Assembly: GCA_963763085.1 (NCBI GenBank)
Contig: CAVXNB010000001.1
Coordinates: forward strand, 992,001 to 1,056,000
DNA from: CAVXNB01 sp963763085
GTDB lineage: Bacteria > Actinomycetota > Acidimicrobiia > Acidimicrobiales > Bog-793
Reading direction: 5' to 3'
Length of the DNA: 64,000 bases
Part shown: positions 24,510 through 32,498 of the stretch, piece after piece
Numbering within the stretch: position 1 is the first letter of the stretch
How the letters are laid out: every line of letters starts with the position of its first letter
Notes under the pieces: generated by a model
Database searches by the model: none
Seen by the model: the letters and a program-made list of their open reading frames with translations, nothing else
Told to the model about the DNA's origin: nothing
Made by a program: the position numbers and the translations under genes

Positions 24510-24963
24510 GGCACTTCCGAACCCAGGCGCGACGCTGCCCGCCTTTGGTCTCGCGCCCGTGCTCCGAGACCAGCGCGTCGAGAATCCTGGCCGACCACTC
24601 GCCCTCGGGATCGTCGCCTCCCCATGGCGCCGAAACCGCCGAGGCCTTGACAGTGCAGGAGATTTCGATCGTGCCCCCCTTGCGGCTGAAGTGAAGGTGC
24701 ATCGGGCCGATTCTTGCTCGGTCCGTATTCGAGAGGCACAGCTCGTCGGCCGCCAGTCTCAGGTCCTCTATCTCTTCAACGGAGAACTGCGCTCGCGAGG
24801 CCAAGGTCGCAGCCGTGAACCGAACGAGTGCCATCAGCGCGGCCATACTCGGAAGCGTCAGATCAATAGCCTCGTCAGCGTCATCCGGCAATGTGACGTC
24901 CGTGAACGCGCAATCGCCGGAATTATTGTCAGCTGGCAAGACGGGCTGCGCTCGTGCGGGCAT
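24490..24963 (-). CDS. rsbW: RsbW/UsfX-type anti-sigma factor
   Basis: 157 aa GHKL-fold protein expected to hold the sigma factor encoded next to it. ATG 24963 behind AAAGGA. The fold is seen in VEEIEDLRLAADELCLSNTD (N-box helix) and the C-terminal GQRRAWVRK. The canonical E-x3-N of the N-box is not in register (DELC type), as in mycobacterial UsfX, so ATP binding and kinase activity may be weak (inference). Its 3' end overlaps the sigma gene. Confidence 0.82.
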   Translation of the reverse strand: MPARAQPVLPADNNSGDCAFTDVTLPDDADEAIDLTLPSMAALMALVRFTAATLASRAQFSVEEIEDLRLAADELCLSNTDRARIGPMHLHFSRKGGTIEISCTVKASAVSAPWGGDDPEGEWSARILDALVSEHGRETKGGQRRAWVRKCRVATTV

Positions 24964-25077
24964 ACCTGTGGTCCTTTCGCTCCCCGAGCAATATCTCAAG
25001 GTCTTCTTTGAACCGCTCATCGAGACATCGCGCCGAGACGTCGGCCATAGGGACTATAGATGAGGGCCCCCTGCGTG

Positions 25078-25734
25078 CTACGGGTTCACGGCGGGGTCGT
25101 ACGCCGAGTTCTCCACGACCTGCATACTCGCGGGCGGGACGGCCGATGCGGTGCTCACTGACGGACTGCTGATTCGCTGGTGCCGCGCCGACCATCCCAG
25201 CGTGAACGCCCCGGCCATTACGATCAGCAATCCCGGGCCGTACGAATAGCCGATCTGGAACGCGAGCTCGCGAAGCGGACTTGCGACGACGTAGTAGCTG
25301 CCAGAAGTGGACAAGACCGGCCGGGCCACTGGTCCCACGACGAACCAGGCGCCAGCCATGACGGCGAGGAGACCTGCACCGGCGAGCGACCCGCGGCCCG
25401 ACCAGGAAAGGGTGCGAGGGGCGATGACGAGGATGAGGACCCCGGCGACAAAGGCGACGGCTCCAGGGAGCACCCCCAACAGGAGATGTGCGTCGGAAAG
25501 GTTCCAAGCACTCGCCCCGTCTGCCGAGAAGCCGAATGTCGGCCCGATAAAAGGCGCAATTCCGCCCCAGATAGCGACCAACACCGTCGCGATGCCGACA
25601 AGGATCAGGGCCGAGGCGCTGATACGAGCCGTCGGCGCAGGCGAAGTCACCGGGGCGACCGGGACCGCCTCGATGGCATCTCGCGGATGCACAGTGTCGT
25701 TCTCTCCCACATACTGCCGGTTGCCGAGCGACAT
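25078..25734 (-). CDS. Four-helix membrane protein in the sigma operon (218 aa)
   Basis: No family recognised. About four membrane segments (ILVGIATVLVAIWGGIAPFI, LGVLPGAVAFVAGVLILVI, GLLAVMAGAWFVVGPVA, GPGLLIVMAGAFTLGW) with hydrophilic ends, each about 35-40 residues. GAAGGAGGTAGG precedes ATG 25734. It lies 114 bp upstream of the anti-sigma gene and directly behind a SigB-type promoter, so it is likely the first gene of the autoregulated sigma operon. Confidence 0.75.
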   Translation of the reverse strand: MSLGNRQYVGENDTVHPRDAIEAVPVAPVTSPAPTARISASALILVGIATVLVAIWGGIAPFIGPTFGFSADGASAWNLSDAHLLLGVLPGAVAFVAGVLILVIAPRTLSWSGRGSLAGAGLLAVMAGAWFVVGPVARPVLSTSGSYYVVASPLRELAFQIGYSYGPGLLIVMAGAFTLGWSARHQRISSPSVSTASAVPPASMQVVENSAYDPAVNP

Positions 25735-25841
25735 CGACCTACCTCCTTCTTGGTCCGTTGGTCCGTAGATCAGCCATCTGAGCTGCGGGTCCTATAGAGG
25801 ATCCCGTGTCGGACGTCCGTCCCAGTCGGTTCGCCAATTCG

Positions 25842-25866
25842 ATACCCGCTAGGCTTCTGCCCAAAC
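25842..25866 (-). promoter_or_regulatory. SigB/SigF-type promoter
   Basis: Minus strand: GTTTGG (25866-25861), 13-bp spacer, GGGTAT (25847-25842). This is the best fit in the window to the known actinobacterial SigF/Bacillus SigB pattern GTTT-N15-GGGTA. It points at the membrane protein and the anti-sigma/sigma genes behind it and implies positive autoregulation. Confidence 0.6.
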
Positions 25867-25887
25867 CCAAGGTGAGAAAGGTCGAGC

Positions 25888-26232
25888 GTGGACGGTGGTT
25901 TGGAGGTGTACCTCGAGCAATCGGGCGGGGTGCCGATCGTCAGAGTCGTAGGGGAGATCGACCTCGCGACTGCACCTCAGCTTGGCGATCAGCTCGCTGA
26001 GCTCCCTTCCGATTGCGGAACTGTGATCGTCGACCTTTCGGAGGTCACGTTTCTCGACTCGACTGGCCTCAGCGTTCTCGTAGCGAACTGGAAGCGATTC
26101 TCCAACGGCGAGGAAAAGGGGGATCTCCGTCTGGTGGTCAATCGACCTGCGATTCAGCGCGTGCTCGAGGTCACCGGGCTCGCTCAGGTCTTCGGAGTCT
26201 TCTCATCGCTGGAGGAAGCGATCCAGGGATGA
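25888..26232 (+). CDS. rsbV: STAS-domain anti-sigma factor antagonist (RsbV/SpoIIAA type)
   Basis: 114 aa. Releases a sigma factor by binding its anti-sigma partner when unphosphorylated. Strand IVRVVGEIDLATAPQLGDQL opens the fold; VDLSEVTFLDSTGLSVLVA carries the regulatory serine in DSTG. GTG 25888 follows AAAGG. The stop overlaps the downstream RsbW-like start (ATGA), pairing the two. Confidence 0.9.
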   Translation: MDGGLEVYLEQSGGVPIVRVVGEIDLATAPQLGDQLAELPSDCGTVIVDLSEVTFLDSTGLSVLVANWKRFSNGEEKGDLRLVVNRPAIQRVLEVTGLAQVFGVFSSLEEAIQG

Positions 26233-26696
26233 CGAGCCAGCCGGGCTCAGAGCAGGTGGAACACACGGAGCAGTGGGGCGGTATCGAGGCAAGCGAGGAC
26301 CGTCGTATCGAGCTCTCGATTCCGGCCCGTCCCGAGCTGTGGAGCGTCGTCCGGATGGCGGTCGGCTCAGTCGCTGCCGCCATCGGATTCGACTTCGAGA
26401 CCATCGCTGATCTGCGTTTGGCGCTCGACGAACTTTGCAACGCCTGTGCGGTCGGCGCCACTTCTTCGAGCGTGCTGAGCTTGATCTGCCACTGGGACGA
26501 AGCCGGCCTGTATGTCAGCTGCTCGGTCTCCTTCGTTGGGAGCGGGCACAACTCGCCGACCGAGGATGACGACCTTCCGCCTGGTCTCAGCCAGCACGAG
26601 CTCTCCGACAGCATCCTCGCCGCCCTCGTGGACGCCTACGGGATAGCGGGGATGGAGCATGGCTCTCGACGAGGATGGTTGCGCAAGAGCGCCTGA
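26229..26696 (+). CDS. RsbW/UsfX-type anti-sigma factor, second copy
   Basis: 155 aa, the same fold as the 24490-24963 protein: RIELSIPARPELWSVVRMAV, DFETIADLRLALDELCNACA, and a C-terminal GSRRGWLRKS matching GQRRAWVRK in the first copy. DELC again replaces a standard N-box. Coupled to the STAS gene by a 4-nt overlap, so this is a switch pair on the opposite strand from the sigma operon. Which sigma factor it binds is unknown. Confidence 0.82.
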   Translation: MTSQPGSEQVEHTEQWGGIEASEDRRIELSIPARPELWSVVRMAVGSVAAAIGFDFETIADLRLALDELCNACAVGATSSSVLSLICHWDEAGLYVSCSVSFVGSGHNSPTEDDDLPPGLSQHELSDSILAALVDAYGIAGMEHGSRRGWLRKSA

Positions 26697-26736
26697 GGGT
26701 GGCGGACGGTGCTGATGCGCGGCGGCGAGGGGCTCG

Positions 26737-27099
26737 CTAGGCGAGATCCAACTGGAACCAGACGGTCTTCCCGTTCGGGGTCCGGTCGACACCCCACGCA
26801 GATGCCAGGGCATCGACGATCATCAACCCGCGCCCGCGCTCGTCGACGGAGCTCGGGCGTTGTACGAGAGGAAGAGACGACTCCGAGTCCGAAACCCGGA
26901 CCCGGATCCAGTCTGGAGAATCCTCGACCCGCAGCCCGATTTGTCCATGCCCGTGAACCAAGGCGTTCGTAACGAGCTCGTTGACGAGCAGCACGGCGAC
27001 GTCACGGTCATCGACGCTGTATCCGGCGAGGGCATCGAGGACCGCCTGGCGTGCAAGCCGGGGCGCTGAAGCATCGGGGCCGAGCTCTAGCACGATCAC
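26737..27099 (-). CDS. RsbW-like ATPase with intact N-box (120 aa)
   Basis: GHKL-fold serine kinase/anti-sigma type. Unlike the two neighbours it has the canonical N-box VLLVNELVTNALVHG and G-box DERGRGLMIVDALA, and ends in TVWFQLDL. GTG 27099 is the only good start. Single-domain proteins of this type phosphorylate STAS partners in actinomycetes, so it may supply the kinase activity the DELC copies lack (inference). Its promoter carries a SigB-like element. Confidence 0.85.
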   Translation of the reverse strand: MIVLELGPDASAPRLARQAVLDALAGYSVDDRDVAVLLVNELVTNALVHGHGQIGLRVEDSPDWIRVRVSDSESSLPLVQRPSSVDERGRGLMIVDALASAWGVDRTPNGKTVWFQLDLA

Positions 27100-27185
27100 T
27101 GCCTGAGTCCTGCCGAGAATTTCATCTCGCCCGCCGTTGCCAGCGTGATCATCCGGGCTCGCCTCTCGCTCAAATAAGAGGGTAC

Positions 27186-27210
27186 TTACCCGGAACGCGT
27201 TCCGGTCAAC
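27186..27210 (-). promoter_or_regulatory. SigB/SigF-like promoter with palindromic spacer
   Basis: Minus strand: GTTGAC (27210-27205), 13-bp spacer, GGGTAA (27191-27186), reading toward the RsbW-like gene at 27099. The spacer plus one base of the -10 element is CGGAACGCGTTCCG (27191-27204), a perfect 14-bp palindrome that could be an operator overlying the promoter. Confidence 0.5.
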
Positions 27211-27270
27211 CCTCGACGAGCAGACGCGTGCGAGGCGGCTGGAGAGGAGCCGGCAGCGCGGAGAAGACCG

Positions 27271-27762
27271 CTAGCGAGAGCCCCGAATGCGGGTCACGAT
27301 CGGGACCACGTACCAGAACAGGACGTAGAAGGCGGCCACTCCCGCAGTCGTGATGGCGGCGACGCCCGGCCCGAACAAGACGTCACTGACTAGCAAGACG
27401 GCCCCGCACACCGAGAGCAGCAGCAGCGTCAGGCCGCCGAGGAGCATCCAATTCGCACTCTCCACCAGCCGAAGCCGCTCCCTCTGCCGGAAGACGATGC
27501 GGTGGAAGGCGGTCGGGGCGATGAACAACGCGGATGAACCGGCGGCCAGCAGCAGAGTCGCGAAATAGATCCTGCGCTCCTGTACATCGAGGTGCGTGAA
27601 TCTTTGCGAGAACGGCAACGTCAGCAAGAACGCGAACAGGATCTGCACACCGACCTCGGCGACCCGCAGTTCCTGGAGCACCTCGGTCATGTTGCGATCC
27701 AGGCGGCGTGCGTCGGGCGGCTCATCAGGGGTATGAGTCTCAGAGCGCATCGTACGGTTCAT
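27271..27762 (-). CDS. DUF6328 family membrane protein (163 aa)
   Basis: RNMTEVLQELRVAEVGVQILFAFLL, FTHLDVQERRIYFATLLLAA and SALFIAPTAFHRIVFRQRER are the family's recognisable blocks. Four membrane helices. The gene lies 12 bp after the MEDS kinase gene and ends the DUF6458-MEDS-DUF6328 operon driven by a SigB-like promoter. Function unknown, recurrent in actinobacterial stress loci. Confidence 0.82.
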   Translation of the reverse strand: MNRTMRSETHTPDEPPDARRLDRNMTEVLQELRVAEVGVQILFAFLLTLPFSQRFTHLDVQERRIYFATLLLAAGSSALFIAPTAFHRIVFRQRERLRLVESANWMLLGGLTLLLLSVCGAVLLVSDVLFGPGVAAITTAGVAAFYVLFWYVVPIVTRIRGSR

Positions 27763-27774
27763 CGGATGTCGCGC

Positions 27775-28725
27775 TCAGGGCCGCCGAGCGTGCAACCTCA
27801 CCGTGACGCCCGTGGAGGTGGAACGAATCTGCACAAGCTCGCAAAGTTGGTTCGCGAGCCAGAGCCCACGGCCACTTTCGCGTGAGGGCGCCGGCCGCTC
27901 ACGACCGACGAGCGGATCGGAGATGTGGCCTTGGTCCCGAACCTCGTGGACCAGCCCTGCCCGAGTGGGCCACGCATGAAGACTGCCCTCGCCGCCGCCG
28001 TGGAGAAGGCTGTTCGTCGCCACCTCGTTGACCGCGAGTGCAAGGTCCGCCGCCCGATCCGCCGACATTCCGGCACTCTCAGCCTGTGCAAGGACGAAGC
28101 TGCGGACCTCGCCAAGGTTCGCGCCATCGAAGTCCAAGGCGGCGGCATCCGGCGGCGGCTGGGGAAGGGATCCTTCGAACGGCCCCGCCAAGGCGTCAAC
28201 GCCTGGGAAGGCCCCGCTCGTCCGGGAGATACCTTCCTCCCTCACGAAGGGATGGCTCCGGCGCGCCTCGTCAATCACGCCCGGCCCAAGGCTCGAGGTG
28301 TCGTAAGGGCACATCAGCCAGAACCCCGGATCAGGCACGACAATGTTCAAGAGGGCTTCGTGGCGTTGGCACTCTTCGAGCTCAGCCGCAGTGCGGCCGG
28401 CCCAGATCGGTTCGCCGATGCTTCGCGCCCGGCTCGCCGGCGACGCCACCTCCGACAGGAAATCCCGCCAAGCCTGGATGATCCAGGCGGGATTCGCACC
28501 CACCTCGGCCATGTCGGCGAACCGGAGCCTGCTGGCGTCGCCTCTCAGCTCCCGCCGCAAGGCATCGATCTTCTGGCCGCTGACCATGATCAGCGTCGGC
28601 TCACCAGCGACGATTGCCTCCCTTATGAATGGCAGGGTGCCCTGAAGAAACCCGCTCAAGCCGGTGTAGAGAAACGCTTCGTGCCGATAGCTGCGACTCT
28701 CTTGCTCGGGCGCTGCCAGGCTCAT
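27775..28725 (-). CDS. MEDS-domain protein with C-terminal HATPase (anti-sigma/kinase type)
   Basis: 316 aa. The MEDS domain (HEAFLYTGLSGFLQGTLPFI, LIMVSGQKIDALR, ALLNIVVPDPGFWLMCPYDT) is a likely methanogen/methylotroph-type sensory module, also found in stress regulators. The C-terminal GHKL domain has an intact N-box AVNEVATNSLLHGGG and G-box GRGLWLANQLCE. It resembles a ligand-sensing RsbW. ATG 28725 abuts the DUF6458 stop. Probably signals a small-molecule cue into the partner-switch network (inference). Confidence 0.85.
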   Translation of the reverse strand: MSLAAPEQESRSYRHEAFLYTGLSGFLQGTLPFIREAIVAGEPTLIMVSGQKIDALRRELRGDASRLRFADMAEVGANPAWIIQAWRDFLSEVASPASRARSIGEPIWAGRTAAELEECQRHEALLNIVVPDPGFWLMCPYDTSSLGPGVIDEARRSHPFVREEGISRTSGAFPGVDALAGPFEGSLPQPPPDAAALDFDGANLGEVRSFVLAQAESAGMSADRAADLALAVNEVATNSLLHGGGEGSLHAWPTRAGLVHEVRDQGHISDPLVGRERPAPSRESGRGLWLANQLCELVQIRSTSTGVTVRLHARRP

Positions 28726-28974
28726 CTACCAGTTCGCGCGGTCGTCGACATAGGTGTCCTGCTGGGCCACCGTGCCGGTCGGTCCGCTCTGTACCACGGT
28801 GCGGCGCCTACGCCGCGACCCGAACAACGTGAACGACAGCAAAAGGCCCAACGCGCCAGCGATCATCAAGATGATGCCGACGACGCTGATGGCGATGCCA
28901 CGCACGCTGTAGTACACGGCGAAGCGCAAGATGGCTCCGACAGCTAGCAGGAAAATGCTGGTTCCGATAGCCAC
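28726..28974 (-). CDS. DUF6458 family small membrane protein (82 aa)
   Basis: The start is GTG 28974, fixed by AAGGAGG eight bases upstream and by the family N-terminus MAIGTSIFLLAVGAILRFAV. Two membrane helices (the second IAISVVGIILMIAGALGLLL) precede a basic RRRRR tail. Conserved, function unknown. First gene of the operon behind the promoter at 29032-29057. Confidence 0.85.
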   Translation of the reverse strand: MAIGTSIFLLAVGAILRFAVYYSVRGIAISVVGIILMIAGALGLLLSFTLFGSRRRRRTVVQSGPTGTVAQQDTYVDDRANW

Positions 28975-29031
28975 GAGGTGTCCTCCTTGTCCGCCGGACA
29001 TGTGTTGTCCAGCTCTTCCCTCGTAGAGATG

Positions 29032-29057
29032 ATTCCCTCTAGAGCCAGTTTCAAAAC
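29032..29057 (-). promoter_or_regulatory. SigB/SigF-type promoter
   Basis: Minus strand: GTTTTG (29057-29052), 14-bp spacer, GGGAAT (29037-29032). Located 58 bp upstream of the DUF6458 start. Close to GTTT-N16-GGGWA. Confidence 0.55.
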
Positions 29058-29076
29058 CTGGCAGCAAGACCGGCCG

Positions 29077-29101
29077 GTTGGATGACCGGGCGCACGGGTA
29101 A
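29077..29101 (+). promoter_or_regulatory. SigB/SigF-like promoter, divergent
   Basis: Plus strand: GTTGGA (29077-29082), 13-bp spacer, GGGTAA (29096-29101). It lies about 90 bp upstream of the RsbU-type phosphatase start, so the pair at 29032-29101 would fire in both directions. Confidence 0.5.
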
Positions 29102-29189
29102 ATGGGAACCATGCCGGCTTGTGTTGACAGCAGCCTGTGCACGGCCCCACCATCGGCGCGATGATCGCGTCGACCACGGGCGGGTCGGG

Positions 29190-31001
29190 ATGGTGCCCTT
29201 GACAGAGAAGTCGAGCAGGCCGCGCAACCCAAGCAAATTGTCAGCCGCGGAAAGGCTCGCTCTCGTCCAGAGAATCGCGGAGCGCCTGGCCGACAGCGAG
29301 AACCTGTCCGAAGTGCTGGCCACCGTGGTCTGGAGCGCGAACGAAGCTCTGGGCGCGGCTGCAATCACGGTTGGTCTGGTGAGCGAAGATCGATCGGCGC
29401 TCGTCACCCTTGTGTCGGTCGGGATGTCGCCGCGCAGCGAAGAGCTGCTGAGCAAGCCGGTCCCTCTCGCGGACGGCATCCCCGCGTCGAGCGTGCTGGG
29501 CGACGGGGAGCCGCTGTTCTGGTCCTCGCTCGAGGAGCGCGACCGCGCCTATCCCGAGTACAAGGACTTTCCCAGCGAGCAGGAGTCCTGGGCAGTGTTG
29601 CCGCTGGTCGTCCATGGCACGGCCATCGGGATTATTTCATTGGGGTGGGGCGACCGGCGGCGGTTCAGCCGGACCGACGCCGCTTTACTGAAGCTGCTCG
29701 CGCACCAGTGCGCCGTGGCGGTCGACCGGGCGCGCCTGCAGGAGATCGAACGCGGCGAGCGCGAAACGCTCGAGTTGCTCGGCGAGGGCACCCGGCTCAT
29801 GGTCAGCGCCCTCGACCCGGACCGGGTAGTCGAGCGCCTCGTGCGACTCGCCGTCCCGCGGCTCGCTCCCTGGTGTGCGGTGTATGTGGCCGAGCGGCAC
29901 CGTCTGACACGGGTCGCCGGCGAGACGGCTGAAGGAGCAACAAGCTCAGACGAGCTGGCCGCCGACCCGCCAGTGAGCACCGACTCCGATGCGGCCTTGG
30001 CGGTCAGCTACAGGACGGGTCAGACCCAGATGGTCTTCGCCCCGCGCCGCGAGATGGCGCGGGATATCTGCACCCAGCCTCCGGCCGCGCCCATCTCGGA
30101 TGCAGCCTGGACTGCGCTTGCCGTACCGGTCATGGCGGCCGGAAGCGTGATCGGGGTGATGAGCCTTGCCTCAGACGCGTGGGGCGAGTCGCCTCCTGCC
30201 AAGGTGCAATTCGCGGCGGAGGGTCTCGCCGGACGGGCAGGCGTGGCTCTCTCGAACGCCCGGCGCTTCCAAAGGGAACGGCTCACCGCGTCGTTGCTGA
30301 CCCAGGCACTGCTGCCGAGCGAGGTCCCGTTCATCCCGGGATTCGAGATCGCCGCCCGCCATTTGCCCTCCGGCGCGCAGGTTGCCGGAGACTGGTTCGA
30401 CATCTTTCACATGGCGTCGGGCGATTACTTGGTGGGTGTCGGCGACGCCGCGGGTCACGGCATTCATGCCGCCTCCCTCATGGCGCAGCTTCGCAACTCC
30501 GCCCGGGGTCTTGCGGTGGCCGGCAACCCGCCGAGCATGATCCTTCACGACCTCGGGCTGTTGACGATCGAGGATGATCCTCAGAGCTACGCGACCGCCG
30601 TCTACGGAATCTTGACTCCGGACGACGGGAGTGTGGCCTGGGCGGCGGCAGGCCACATCTCGCCGATCCTGTATGGCCCCGGAGAGGCCGATTACCTCCA
30701 GAGAGCCGACACTCTCCCGCTCGGGCTGCCATCGATCGATCCGCCACCGGACCGCGTCGTCCACCTGGCGCCGGGCCAAGGCCTTGTCCTCGTCACCGAC
30801 GGAGTTGTGGAACGCCGTGGCGAGGACCTGAATTTCCGCCTCGAGGTCCTCCGGTCGCTCGTGGCCCAGCACGGCTCCGAGTCCGCGGCGACCCTCGTCG
30901 AGCATATTCTGTCAGCTCTTTGCCAAAATCCGGAAGACGACCTCTGTCTGGTCGTGCTCAAACGACAGCGGTCCGGGCTGAGGCTGGCTGAGCGGTGTTG
31001 A
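29190..31001 (+). CDS. rsbU: PP2C-type phosphatase with two GAF domains (RsbU family)
   Basis: 603 aa. Dephosphorylates STAS antagonists, freeing the sigma factor. Two tandem GAF sensor domains occupy about residues 25-180 (AVLPLVVHGTAIGIISLGWG) and 195-360 (ALAVPVMAAGSVIGVMSLAS). A linker helix (ALLPSEVPFIPGFEIAARHL) leads into the SpoIIE/PP2C domain (VAGDWFDIFH, GVGDAAGHGIHAASLMAQLR, TAVYGILTPDDGSVAWAAAG, LVTDGVVERRGEDL). The metal-binding aspartates D in GDWFD, GDAAGHG and LVTDG are present. Start ATG 29190. Confidence 0.9.
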   Translation: MVPLTEKSSRPRNPSKLSAAERLALVQRIAERLADSENLSEVLATVVWSANEALGAAAITVGLVSEDRSALVTLVSVGMSPRSEELLSKPVPLADGIPASSVLGDGEPLFWSSLEERDRAYPEYKDFPSEQESWAVLPLVVHGTAIGIISLGWGDRRRFSRTDAALLKLLAHQCAVAVDRARLQEIERGERETLELLGEGTRLMVSALDPDRVVERLVRLAVPRLAPWCAVYVAERHRLTRVAGETAEGATSSDELAADPPVSTDSDAALAVSYRTGQTQMVFAPRREMARDICTQPPAAPISDAAWTALAVPVMAAGSVIGVMSLASDAWGESPPAKVQFAAEGLAGRAGVALSNARRFQRERLTASLLTQALLPSEVPFIPGFEIAARHLPSGAQVAGDWFDIFHMASGDYLVGVGDAAGHGIHAASLMAQLRNSARGLAVAGNPPSMILHDLGLLTIEDDPQSYATAVYGILTPDDGSVAWAAAGHISPILYGPGEADYLQRADTLPLGLPSIDPPPDRVVHLAPGQGLVLVTDGVVERRGEDLNFRLEVLRSLVAQHGSESAATLVEHILSALCQNPEDDLCLVVLKRQRSGLRLAERC

Positions 31002-31005
31002 GCGT

Positions 31006-32208
31006 TCAGCGCTGATCCTGACGAGGAACGGCGATCTCCTGGAGGAGAAGGTGCACCGTTGCCGCAACGGGAATCGCGATGAGCGCTCCGATGAGGCCGA
31101 GGAGGCCACCTCCGATGAGCGTCGCGATGATCGTCAGCCCAGGCGTGATCTTCACGGTGTGCTTCATCACGCGGGGGTTGAGGAGATAGTCCTCGAGAAA
31201 TCGATACACGACGTAGAAGGCGGCCGTGGCGATTCCGATCCCGAGGCCCCTCGTCAGGGCGACGAGCGAGACGAGGATCCCGGCGATCGTGGATCCGACC
31301 AACGGGATCAGGTCGAACAGTGCGACGAACAGTGCGAGGAGCAATGCGTACGGCACCCCGAAGGCGAGCAGCCACACATACGTACCGACACCGGAGACAA
31401 TCGAGGTGAGCAGGTTCCCTAGCATGAACCCGCCGACCCGCTCGAAAACCTCGTCGGTCAACAATCGGACCCGCTCCCGCCGGCTCCGCGGGATCAGCGA
31501 CAGCCACAACTGCCTTACGCCCGGGAGCGCGATCAGAAAGTAGATCGTGAGGGCTACCAAGCTGACGGTCGCTACCGCAAAGGACAGCACGATTTTGCCA
31601 GGTCCCAACACCCCGCCGGTAACGGGCAATTTCAAGGACTTTCCGCCGCCGCTCTTCAGGTAGCTCGACAGGTGAAGCTTCACTGCGAGCCTGCCTGCCC
31701 AACCTCTCCCGTGGATAAGGTCCGCTTTGTAGCGGGGATAGTTCGTGACAAGGTTGCTGATCTCGTGAGAAATGGGGGGCACCGCAGCAACCAGGAAACC
31801 CGCGATGATCACCACGAACGCGAAGGTGACGACCCCGACCGCGAGACCACGGGCCATACCTCGCTTGATCAGGAATTCGAGGATGGGATTCAACCCGATC
31901 GCGATGAAGAGCGCCGTACCGATGATCACGAGGACACTCGTGATATCGATGATCCCCCGAACGAGGAGGTAGGCAACCGCGACGCCGAGGGCACCCGTCA
32001 GGCCGACGAAGAAAGGCGTTCTACGGTCGAACGGCCGCCCTAAGCCTCCGAGCGATTCGTCGGTCCCGGCTCGTTCACGCGCGACCTCTGGAGGCAGGAT
32101 GAGTACGTCGGGCGCGGTGGTCTCGCTCCCTGGCACGACGAGATCACCGGGATCTGCGATGGTCCTCTCTGCGATCAGAGACGAGGCACCGCCCTCGCCG
32201 GTCGTCAC
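31006..32208 (-). CDS. AI-2E/PerM-family membrane transporter
   Basis: 400 aa. About eight membrane helices. ALFIAIGLNPILEFLIKRGM, IPRSRRERVRLLTDEVFERV, LFDLIPLVGSTIAGILVSLV and YRFLEDYLLNPRVMKHTVKI are conserved blocks of the family. GTG 32208 overlaps the preceding small protein's stop (GTGA). Members export AI-2 or act in Na+/H+ exchange; the substrate here is unknown. The N-terminal 70 residues are hydrophilic. Confidence 0.85.
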   Translation of the reverse strand: MTTGEGGASSLIAERTIADPGDLVVPGSETTAPDVLILPPEVARERAGTDESLGGLGRPFDRRTPFFVGLTGALGVAVAYLLVRGIIDITSVLVIIGTALFIAIGLNPILEFLIKRGMARGLAVGVVTFAFVVIIAGFLVAAVPPISHEISNLVTNYPRYKADLIHGRGWAGRLAVKLHLSSYLKSGGGKSLKLPVTGGVLGPGKIVLSFAVATVSLVALTIYFLIALPGVRQLWLSLIPRSRRERVRLLTDEVFERVGGFMLGNLLTSIVSGVGTYVWLLAFGVPYALLLALFVALFDLIPLVGSTIAGILVSLVALTRGLGIGIATAAFYVVYRFLEDYLLNPRVMKHTVKITPGLTIIATLIGGGLLGLIGALIAIPVAATVHLLLQEIAVPRQDQR

Positions 32209-32369
32209 CACCTGTAGAAGCGATGTTGCCCAGCGCTTTCCCCGCGCCCGATCGCCAGCCCGATGAGCCACAGCACAAGGAAGGCCACTGCCAAAATCCA
32301 CAACACATGGACAGCGAACCCCAGACCCGCGAAGAGAAGGACAATCAAGAGTGCCAACAAGATGATCAC
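32205..32369 (-). CDS. Small hydrophobic membrane protein (54 aa)
   Basis: GTG start, IILLALLIVLLFAGLGFAVH as the first helix and VLWILAVAFLVLWLIGLAIG as the second, ending in RFYRW. GAGGAGG lies five bases before the GTG, which fixes the start. Belongs to the lmo0937/DUF5670-like class of stress-linked two-helix proteins. Coupled to the PerM gene by a 4-nt overlap. Confidence 0.8.
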   Translation of the reverse strand: MIILLALLIVLLFAGLGFAVHVLWILAVAFLVLWLIGLAIGRGESAGQHRFYRW

Positions 32370-32414
32370 GGGGACCTCCTCACGTCGTGGGCCGCCCATC
32401 GGCCCCGTCGTGTT

Positions 32415-32440
32415 CTTCCCTGGTCCGGCCGTCCCTAAAC
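32415..32440 (-). promoter_or_regulatory. SigB/SigF-type promoter
   Basis: Minus strand: GTTTAG (32440-32435), 14-bp spacer, GGGAAG (32420-32415). It lies 46 bp upstream of the small membrane protein start. A fair match, with the last -10 base divergent. Confidence 0.45.
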
Positions 32441-32498
32441 GAGGGCCGCGCCAGACGCCGAGGAGGTTGAGTCGATTGCCGGGCGGTTTGGAGCTCTG

